Shown in pieces: positions 55,593 through 64,000 of a stretch of 64,000 nucleotides of DNA. The notes under the pieces are model-generated. The model searched no databases and was not told the origin of the DNA. It was given only the letters and a program-made list of their open reading frames with translations. The position numbers and the translations under genes are program-made. This stretch comes from Thozetella sp. PMI_491. Lineage: Eukaryota; Ascomycota; Sordariomycetes; Chaetosphaeriales; Chaetosphaeriaceae. The stretch covers positions 310,001-374,000 of the forward strand of contig MU270068.1 in the NCBI GenBank assembly GCA_021432635.1. Reading direction: 5' to 3'. Within the stretch, counting starts at the first letter, position 1. Every line of letters starts with the position of its first letter.

Positions 55593-58500
55593 CTTGGCCG
55601 GTTTTTATTCTTCGTTCAAGGACCTGTTTCCTTGTTGGATCAGGAAACGGAGAGAGGGCAACCTGTCGAGAGGTAGCGAGAGTAGGATTGCAAAAGAATA
55701 CCAAGCGGGCACGAAGTAGTGGTGTCTGTGGCGCTGGCAGGTTGAATGTCGCCGGAAGCGAAGTGGTGGATCGAAGCTAGGGCGAGGGGCGTGACTGGCG
55801 GGACCCGTGCGAGTTGGAACTGAGCCAGGGTGTTTTTCAAGCTTAAAATGAGAATCGCAGTCGGTCCTCGTGTATGCGACTCGATTTTGTTCCGGGTTGA
55901 TGCTATCGGGCTTCTGTAGATGGAGTGTTGACTCTGGCGGCCGGGAGATGTCGCACGACACAGCGGCACGATATGAGCCAAATGGAAAAACTGGAACAAT
56001 CTTGTCGCAGCGACAGAGAGATCTACAGCCAGCGGCGAGGCTTGGTGTGATGGCTAGGAGAGGCTGGACGCAGCTTTTGTGGCACGAGGGAGCGGGCTGT
56101 CGCACAGGAGGAAGCTCGCCGGGGTCGAGATTGGATTGGGTCGCGGGGCAGGGTAGCCGTTGATCAGGGTCGGCGGCAAGCACTGCTGGGATATGGTTGC
56201 TGTAGGCAGATGCGATATTGGGACCGGTGGGTATGGACACGGCATGCAGCAGCGAGCAGGATGTCGTTGGTGCGGAGTAGACAGGCGTTGGTTGCGTCGT
56301 GGTGAAGGGTAGAAGAGCCGCCCGTCGGCATTGCGGTGGCAGATTTCTTGAAGAGCATGAGAGCTATGCACGGACCAATTTGACGTGTGGGGGGTTCACC
56401 GCTTTACCGAGAGCGCAGCCAATGAATCGACTTGGCCTCGCTTGCGGGTGGATGTAGTGGCTTTTGGGACCATAAATATGGCGAAGACTGGCAGGTGCGC
56501 CGGGACAAGGTCACCTCCGTCTTCCCGGTCCCTATCATAACGACGCTGGAAAGGGGATTTATCTATTTTCTTTTTCTTTTTAGTCTCTTTTCGACGAAAC
56601 GGAACTAGATAACGCATCATCCAGTCGTTCCATCCCAGAGTAGAGCAAGTAGAGCGCATGAGAGAGGCCCCTCGGCGGTGGTACAATCTGTTGCCTAATG
56701 GCTCTAATAGGTGCCTACTTATGCAGTTTTGGAAGGAGATCCAAAAGTTCCAAGGAAGGTGCCGAACTACTTGCTTCTTCGGCACGGCAGAGGTTAAACG
56801 GTTCTTAGCTTCTGAGTCGTCGGGGGAGTACAATGCACAGAGAGTTTGGAGGGCGATATCAAATGGCATTATTTGGTGGCCCGATACAATTCCCTGTGTG
56901 TCCATGAAGCACTACAACTAGGCAAACTAGGCTTCAGGTTGATAGGGAGTTAAGCCTTTGCTTCAGGCAGCATTTGCGGTCTGCACAGGGAACCTACCGC
57001 GTCTTCAGTAGTTGATGTCCGAGCCCGAAGCAGCCAGATACTGCACCGATCACCTTGGCAATGCGGCACACCGATAACGACGGTCGTGGCTCTATATCTG
57101 TCGCCCTTTGGATGTCTTATCTGCCTACCTGCTCTTTAAGGTGTCGTGGAAACAAGCAGCGTGCATATTCAACATATTCAGCACCTAGGGCATTATCACC
57201 TGGAGGGGTAAGGGTTCTTGGCCAATATAGAGAGGAACAGGCTCAGTGCCGCTCTCTAGCATGCCTTGGCAGAGAGGGGTGCCGGACAGCTAGGGGCATT
57301 GGTCCCGAGCGAAGTTGACAGTCCGCTTGGCATTCCGCTAAAGCAGCATGCTGGAATTGGGTTGCGTGACTAACTTGGTGCTGGATTTTGGAGTTGAAGG
57401 AGAAGGTGGTGGGGGAGGGGATCGAGAGACAAGGAAGGCTCTGTTCGCCCGTACGATGTGAAACAGGCTAGGATCACCAGGCCAGGGGATGGAGAAGAGC
57501 TGGACAACGCCGAGAGCATCTAGATGACCTGGAACAGGCGTGATCAGCAAGCCCACGTTGGCTAGCGCTAGCCGCAGGAGGCGACAGACAACCACCGAGG
57601 AGAAGATGGCCTTGGCTTTCGCTGTGATTCTGCACTGATTGTCTCGACTACGAGAGAGAAGGCGCTCGGTTCGGGCCTAAAAGTGCGCTTCCATGGCTTG
57701 TGGCTACCCCAAGGATGCCGGTTGCGTCATCCCGTGTTACCTATCACAATGTCCTACAGGCGGGTGCTGGGGACAGGCGAAAGGAGGGTGACGAACCTGC
57801 TCCCGTCACCACAAGACCACCACAAGACCGTTTGCTGAGTGAACTGAGAGCTGCTTCCTTTAATGTCGGGTTGGCTGCACGGTGCACCCGTCAGAACACA
57901 AGGGCTGCGAAGAATGCTACAGATTGGGCCAGAAAAGAACCCAGTGGCCAGGGTATTGAAGACAGCAAATCGGCATCTACCCGGCAACCCGGTGCACGCG
58001 TATACTCGGTAAGTAAGCTACAGACAGTATGGAGCTGCCAGGTAGAGGGGCCTCTCCGCAGGTCCCTGGAGCGCGCGGCCGCTCTCATGCACCACAAAGA
58101 GATTGCTAGCTTCTCTAGGCTCCGACTCGAACTTGCCCCAGCTCCACGCTCCATGGTTGAACCCACTAGCTCTAACACCTTGCCCGCATCCCATTGAGGG
58201 GGGGCGGGGAGGGGTCTTTGGCCCAGAGCTGTGGGACTGCAGCTCGCTCCGTTGGCGGCCCCATGGGTCCCTAAGTCTTCCAGCCGCCTTTCTGCGCGTT
58301 AAAGCCAATGGCCGCATAGATCGAGGCCGTTCTGTCATGTGAAGAGTATAAGAGGGTGGGAAGCCTATCACTACTACTGTCTCATCTGACTTCCCATATT
58401 TGCGTATCTGCAAGACTGGGGAATATTACTCTATTCACTCCCCTGGGCACCTCAGATTTGGGACCTAGAGCCTTGCATATATCACACCGATCGCCCCCCT

Positions 58501-58739
58501 CCTTCTCTTGCTCCCCTCCACCCAAGACTAACATCCACCTCGCACTTGGGCCACCGGGGCCTCTTCCATCGTTGTTGTGGGGAGTGCGTGAAACCTTCAA
58601 ACTCGGCCCTGCCCATAGGGCCCTCTGTCCTCTGACTAGCATCTCTCTCGGTAGTTTCCGCTTGATCAGCCTTATTTCAAGGCTGCTCCATCGCATTCAA
58701 GCGCCATTCGGGCGCGAGACGGCTTACCGTGGCGCCACG
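55593..58739. other. Divergent intergenic region between RCD1 and KHA1
   Basis: This 3.1 kb is a bidirectional upstream region. On the minus strand, 55605-56240 is one open frame of 211 codons ending 12 nt before the RCD1 ATG, probably in its 5' leader. A further minus frame (56396-56905) and a plus frame (57700-58197) lack domain or splice support. A TATAAG lies at 58347-58352. No gene is called. Confidence 0.5.
58347..58352 (+). promoter_or_regulatory. Candidate TATA box for the KHA1-type gene
   Basis: TATAAG lies about 390 bp upstream of the antiporter ATG and is followed by pyrimidine-rich sequence. It is a tentative core promoter. Confidence 0.3.
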
Positions 58740-58987
58740 ATGGCGACGACCACGCCCACCATCAGCATGGCTTCTGTCGTGTCGTCGCTGACTTCGTCCA
58801 CCTCGCCCGTTAGCACGGCGCCGCCACAGGGTGGCATTCTCGAAGGGTCTAATCCCGCAGTATTCAGCACGTCTAATCCAATCGTGCTGTTTATTATCCA
58901 GGTATGCGACCCGAACCCTCCGGTTTCTAAGCTTCCCCGCCGGCCCCAAGCCGGAACGGGCTGCACGGGCTCCCCGGCGCGGGACCG

Positions 58988-59045
<58 letters not shown>

Positions 59046-62000
59046 AACCCCAATTGAAAGAAATGTTCGCTAGGCTAACACCAAGAGCCAGGCCGTCATC
59101 GTCATAATACTGTGCCAATTGCTGCACTGTATGATGCTCCTCCCACTTCTCTTCCCCGGGCTCGATTGCTCATCTGTTCTGGATAGTTCCTCTCCGGCTC
59201 ATCAACCAGCCCCGTGTCATTGCCGAGGTCATCGCTGGCATCATCCTCGGTCCCTCCGTAATGATGCGCATACCTCGCTTCCAAGATTGTATTATCAGCC
59301 CGTCCCTATCGGCTATTCTCGCCATGTGTATAGGTAGAACTGACTTCGCTGTGTAGCCATCTTCCCAACTGCGTCCATTCCCGTGTTCAGCAATGTGGCG
59401 AATCTAGGTTTGGTCATCTTCCTGTTCTTGGTAGCGCTCGAGGTCGACATCCGGCTCTTTATGCGGAACTGGCGGGTGGCCGTGTCTGTCGGACTGGCCG
59501 GCATGCTCCTACCCTTCGGCCTAGGCTTCGCCATCGCCTGGGGTCTTTACAACCAATTTCATGACGAGGGAACCGTGGTCATATCCTTTGGAGTGTACGG
59601 GCTCTTCATCGGCACTGCGCTCGCTATCACTGCCTTCCCTGTGCTCTGCCGGATCCTGACAGAGCTGAAGTTGCTCCGGTGTGATGTTGGCGTCACTGTC
59701 TTGGCTGCTGGTGTGGGTAACGACGTCGTCGGGTGGATCCTGCTCGCCCTGTGTGTGGCCCTCGTCAATAACGCCAGCGGCCTGACCGCCCTGTACGCCC
59801 TGCTCACCTGTGTGGCGTGGGTTCTGTTCCTGGTGTTTGCCGTACGTCCAGCCTTCATCTGGATTCTGCGGCGGACGGGCAGCTTGCAGAACGGCCCCAC
59901 GCAGGGCATGGTGGCCCTGACCATGCTGATGGTCCTGGTCTCGGCTTGGTTTACCCAGATCATTGGCATCCACGCCATTTTCGGCGCCTTCCTTGTTGGC
60001 TTGATATGCCCCCATGATGGAGGCTTTGCGATCAAGCTGACAGAGAAGATTGAAGATCTCATATCGGTCCTTTTTCTCCCCCTTTACTTTGCGTTTTCAG
60101 GATTGAGCACCGACCTAGGACTTTTGAACGACGGTATAACTTGGGCGTATGTCATTGGCGTCATAGCTTGTGCCTTTGCTGGGAAGATTATAGGAGGGAC
60201 CCTGGCCGCCCGTGCCAATGGACTGTTGTGGCGAGAGTCGTTTACTATCGGCTGCCTGATGAGCTGCAAAGGGCTTGTTGAGCTCATCGTGCTTGTAAGC
60301 GTTGTGACGCTACGGCTGAAGCACTGCTAACGAGGGCACAGAATATCGGTCTCCAGGCTCATATATTATCCAAGAGGGTAAGTCTATTTCCTCGCAGTCC
60401 TTCTTCATCTTCACAGCTATACAGTCGCTAATGTGGAGCTCAAAGACTTTCACTATGTTTGTTGTTATGGCTCTGGTAAGTTTGGCCTTGGTTTGCGCAG
60501 AACAAGATGGGTTCTGCAACGATTTTCATCGACCCTGCTCTGGAGCTATCGTCCCGGAGATTATGCAGGCTACATATGAACTGTCTGTTAACAGTGACAT
60601 AGGTTACCACCGTGGCCACCACACCTCTCACTAAGGCCTTATACCCCCCTTGGTATCAGGATAAGCTTGAGCGATGGAGGAGGGGTGAAATCGACTGGGA
60701 TGGCAATTCTACAAAGCCAGACGCATCGAGCGAGGTTGAGTCCCTTGAGAACCTTAGTGCCTTCCGAATACGCCGTCTTCTAGTCTACCTTCGCCTCGAT
60801 AGTCTGCCTAGCCTGTTCACCTTCGTCACCTTGCTCGGTCAAGAGGGCAAACACCATAGAGTCCAGACGCAAGACAGCACCGAGAGGCCTGGCGATGCCA
60901 ATAGTGGGAACAGTGACAGCGAGGTTCAGATCATGAGGCGCCCGATTGAGGTCCACGGCCTCCGTATCATCGAGCTTACCGACCGTACCTCGTCCGTCAT
61001 GCAGGTGACCGAAGGTGAAGAGTTCTACACCCTTCATGACCCTGTTGTGAATGCCTTCCGGGCCTTCGCTCATCTCAACGACGTGGCTGTCTCCGGTCGT
61101 GTGGCCATCGTCCCTGGTGCCTCATACTCCGAGACCCTGATGACTCAGGCCGCTGAAGTCTCGTCCGACTTTGCTCTCATACCCTGGAGTGAATGGGGCA
61201 GCGTGACTGAGGACCAGTCGGTACCGTACTCTGTGAGCTCTAAAGACCGCTTCAAGTCGAGCACCCACCTGGAGTTCCTACAGAAGACTCTTCAGAAGGC
61301 AGCCGAGACGTGCAACACTGGCATCTTCATCAACAACGGATTTGGCGGCATCACCAAGCCCGTAGACCGTCATCAGCTCATGCGCTCCAGGAGTGCCACG
61401 TCCTTCCGCAGCTATACCCAAGAGCCAGCCACGCTCCCCGTGCTGGATAAGAGCCATCATGTCTTTTTCCCGTTCTTTGGTGGCCAGGACGATCGTGTGG
61501 CACTGCGCTTCGTGCTGCAGCTGGCGAAGCACCCACTCGTGTCAGCGACTATTGTACACCTAGACGTGCTACATGAAGAGAGCGAGGAAATCAACTTTGT
61601 GGATGGAAGCATTTCGAGCATGGCACAGACACCCGAGAAGTCCGTGGTTGCCGAGCACGCTGCGTCAAAGGACATCGCATTGCTAGCTGCACTGCGGAGC
61701 TCCCTACCGCGGAAATTAGTCGGCCGTGTCGTGTTTCGTGAGATCAAGACGAGCTCAACCAAGTTGCTGAAGGACACCATCGATGCTGCGCAAGAGAGCG
61801 TGGGCAAGTCACCTAAGAACGCCGGCGATATCGTCGTGTTAGGCCGAAACCACTCGCGCCTAGGAGACATTGCAGGCGAGGACTCGTCCAGCGTTAGTCT
61901 GAAGAAAACCGTCGGTGCTGCCGCGAACCAAGTCATCATGCAAGGAATCAAGGCCAGCGTTTTGGTAATCCAAGCTGGTGGCCGATCCAGGGACCTGTAG
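58740..62000 (+). CDS. kha1: K+/H+ antiporter, KHA1 type (CPA2 family)
   Basis: Seven exons, 58740-58901, 59092-59128, 59187-59288, 59357-60294, 60342-60377, 60446-60475 and 60603-62000, encode 900 residues. Small exons of 37, 36 and 30 nt are fixed by the family sequence ([56 protein letters not shown]). Introns are 190, 58, 68, 47, 68 and 127 bp with CTAAC-type branches in most. The first 440 residues hold about 12 membrane helices of the Na+/H+ exchanger fold, with the GVGNDVVGW motif and the [12 protein letters not shown] helix. The remaining 450 are a hydrophilic cytoplasmic region. Yeast Kha1 sits in the Golgi and handles K+ and pH balance. Intron 1 contains a 56-C run. Confidence 0.93.
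58988..59043. repeat. Poly-C tract of 56 in intron 1 of the antiporter gene
   Basis: Fifty-six C residues lie between the donor at 58902 and the acceptor at 59091. True length is uncertain because such tracts are hard to sequence. On the plus strand the RNA would carry oligo-C ahead of the branch site; on the minus strand it is oligo-G. Confidence 0.9.
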
Positions 62001-62244
62001 ATGGGCCAGGAATGGAGAGGGCTTGCCACGTCGGCAGGTGGCTCATCTGCTTCCACTTTAACAATCATGGTACAACAGAACATAATATACTACCCTCTGC
62101 GTATAAATCCACTCCACGCCAATATGAGGCGCAGGCTTATTGTATAATTAGCACATTCTATGTTGGTCCCCCTTCGAACATCAGGCAAGGCAGCCTGGTG
62201 CCTGCCGTGGTGACCCATCGCTTCTCCTCCAGTGTCGGCTGTGT

Positions 62245-62823
62245 CTACGCGATGCAAGGAAAGTCAATCGCTCCTTCAATCGAATCCTGGCTCCTATTGC
62301 ACCGAGGGGCGAGCTGCACATCCGCGCAGCCTGCCACGGTTCTCTGCCCGATGTCTCGGTAAGACAGGAACACGCCGTCGTCGCCAGGACAGGCCATCCA
62401 ACGCTCCAGGCTGAACAGCACATCTCTGGCGCCCATTGTCCCCCCTTGGCACACTAGGTCGGTAGGAATCCCAGATGAAACCGTCGCCGTCCCCCCGCCT
62501 TTCACGAGGATGCTAGCCGAGACGTTGTGATCGGTGGAATAATGGGGCACGCCGATCCGGTTCCCGTCGGTGGAGAAGACGGCGCCGCTTCTGGGGTAAA
62601 CAAATATCAAGTTCGAGACGCAGTCGTCAACGGCCGTGTAACCTAACTCGAGCCCTTGAATTGATGGGGTCAGATCATGGGCGAGAACGTTGGCGAAGAC
62701 ACGAAAGGTCCTGGCAACGCCCGTCGTTGAGATTGAGAGGCTTGCAGCAGTGGAGGTCGCAGCGATCATGGAGATAACAACGAAGACTTTGACAAACACC
62801 TTGTGGCAAAGAAGAAGAAGCAT
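62245..62823 (-). CDS. Small secreted protein, unknown function
   Basis: One exon encodes 192 residues. Residues 1 to about 27 form a signal peptide: a hydrophobic core (VFVKVFVVISMIAA) and an A-x-A-like TSTAA end. The mature part is about 165 residues with six cysteines (DDCVSN, LVCQGG, MACPGD, AGCADV, PRCNRS, FPCIA), which suggests three disulfides, and an N-glycosylation-type site NVSA. No transmembrane helix follows. I recognise no enzyme motif; it has the form of the secreted hypothetical proteins common in Sordariomycetes. It ends 244 bp from the antiporter stop in a tail-to-tail arrangement. No intron is needed. Confidence 0.65.
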   Translation of the reverse strand: MLLLLCHKVFVKVFVVISMIAATSTAASLSISTTGVARTFRVFANVLAHDLTPSIQGLELGYTAVDDCVSNLIFVYPRSGAVFSTDGNRIGVPHYSTDHNVSASILVKGGGTATVSSGIPTDLVCQGGTMGARDVLFSLERWMACPGDDGVFLSYRDIGQRTVAGCADVQLAPRCNRSQDSIEGAIDFPCIA

Positions 62824-64000
62824 GGCTAGAGGTCGGAAGTGCGGATTCCCGTGTGTTTAGTTGTAGCATAGAGGAACTGGCGAATACAACTCAGGATACC
62901 CCCAGAACGTTTTGTGGCCGCTGGAGCGAGCATGGCATGTGCTTATGTAGGAGAAGTGATGTGTGTGAATAGCATCTAGTGTCTGTGCCAAGCAGTTGGA
63001 GCCGACAAGGCCGTTACAATTTCGAGCAGATCGAGACTCGACTCTCCTTGGTGCTGGCCAGCGGCCCAGTGAAACCCTTCCGGGGCACCATGCCGGCCAA
63101 GTCGCCGAGGTGGCCTGGGCACCTTGAGTGGCGTATCTCAGTGCAGATCCCTGCGGCTCAACGGGAAGTCTCACAGGAAACACCACCACTATACGTACTA
63201 ATAAACACCGATGACCGCGGCGCTCCCTCTTGCATTAATGGTGCATAAAACAAATGCCAGTCACGTTAAGTCCAAAAAGTATTGGGCGGCTCGTATCGAG
63301 TTGCTGTCCTGGCGAAGAAGCGGGATTATCAGGTGGCCCGGCAACGCACAAAGCGGTATCATATCTTGGCTGAAGCACGTAAGAAATAAAACAAGAGGGA
63401 ATGGAATGAAGCCACATGGGTGCTCTTGGAATATATATGTTGACGTCTCGTTTCCAAAGCCACTTTTCTTGAGCTGTTAGATTGACGCAATTTGCTGGTC
63501 CAAACTCGCTGAAGCAGAGAGCTGGCCGTGGTGCCTCGATAGAGTGAGTACGTGGAAGGAACGCGAAATTCTTGATCTCTTCCAATCCTCTGTGATGTAT
63601 TTGACTTCACAGTGCGGCTAAGCCGGAAGAGGCGGTGAATCGTGTTATTGCATTTTCCAAGTCGGGAACTAGCACGAAATACTCTCCAAGTAGCGGATGC
63701 ATATGCCCAGGCCATATATCGCCACTCAGTGACCTTCTAGTCGTCTCAGAAGGCATGGCGCTGACAAAGGAGGCGTGTAATGATGGGGTCATAGCCGCGA
63801 TATGAAGGCGGCATAGCCGTGGTTATGATCTATCATAAACTGAGTGATATGTATCAAGGATAGTGAGACAAGAGCGAGGGCCAGGCGCTCCTAGGCGACC
63901 CTCAGCCGCTAGAGAGGTCATGAAGCTTGAGGATTTGCGGTCCGCTCGCTAATGTTCTCGAGAAATCGATAAAATTAGCCATGATTCTTCGGTTGGTCTC
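62824..64000. other. Right-end intergenic region
   Basis: This stretch holds the promoter of the secreted-protein gene and nothing else that I can support. Minus-strand frames at 63235-63715 overlap in different frames and have no domain. The next gene must lie outside the window. Confidence 0.55.

Noticed and set aside
56396-56905. 169-codon minus-strand frame with a poly-Lys run
   Set aside because: No domain, no homologue recognised, and it lies in the RCD1 upstream region; composition does not match neighbouring genes.
57700-58197. 165-codon plus-strand frame upstream of KHA1
   Set aside because: It has no domain and no splice link to KHA1; it lies upstream of the candidate TATA.
58737-59073. 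Poly-proline or poly-glycine proteins across the C run
   Set aside because: Frames running through the 56-C tract are artefacts; the tract lies inside intron 1 of the antiporter gene.
24778-64000. A functional gene cluster joining SREBP, nitrite reductase and ceramidase
   Set aside because: The genes have unrelated known roles, mixed strands and large gaps. Nothing in the sequence shows co-regulation; the nitrogen-control sites are near nitrite reductase only.

Overview
The window is nuclear DNA of a filamentous ascomycete, most likely a Sordariomycete of the Sordariales/Chaetomiaceae type. The reasons are GC-rich coding exons, many short GT-AG introns (47 to about 150 bp) with CTAAC-type branch sites, and proteins of typical Pezizomycotina form: a fungal SREBP, an NIT-6-type nitrite reductase, a DUF2421/2422 BRE4 transporter and a KHA1-type K+/H+ antiporter. 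There is no sign of prokaryotic, viral or plasmid DNA.

Fifteen protein genes are supported; exons were assembled by hand from splice signals and reading-frame continuity. From left to right: a gene-free, repeat-bearing 5.9 kb; AIM21-like actin-patch protein (+, 5906-8623); TRAPPC11/Gryzun trafficking protein (-, 9909-13748); DNA2 nuclease-helicase (+, 15075-20225); BRE4-like membrane transporter (-, 20542-24192); SRS2-type UvrD helicase (-, 24778-27711); a single-pass membrane protein of unknown function (+, 30137-31777); a GNAT acetyltransferase (-, 32471-33134); a 415 bp impala/Tc1-type MITE (33991-34405) in an AT-rich gap; SREBP (+, 36999-40074); nitrite reductase (+, 41697-45220); neutral ceramidase (-, 45558-48415); an unrecognised six-exon gene (-, 50719-52742); CCR4-NOT subunit RCD1/CAF40 (-, 54406-55592); KHA1-type antiporter (+, 58740-62000); and a small Cys-containing secreted protein (-, 62245-62823).

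These are mostly conserved housekeeping genes and not a cluster with one shared purpose. Two genome-maintenance helicases (DNA2 and SRS2) lie 4.5 kb apart and each has an ACGCGT cell-cycle-box match about 180 bp upstream of its ATG. SREBP, nitrite reductase and ceramidase are neighbours. Nitrite reductase has paired NIT2/AreA GATA sites and a NirA-type CTCCGCGG site upstream, as expected for nitrate-induced, nitrogen-repressed control.

The points most worth a second look are: the impala-like MITE; the Ser-to-Thr change at the GDxSPN active-site motif of the ceramidase; three acidic-aromatic repeats in the DNA2 N-terminus; a GC-AG intron and NAGNAG acceptors; a 56-C homopolymer inside an antiporter intron; and the orphan gene at 50.7-52.7 kb. 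I found no convincing evidence of a wholly new biological system.
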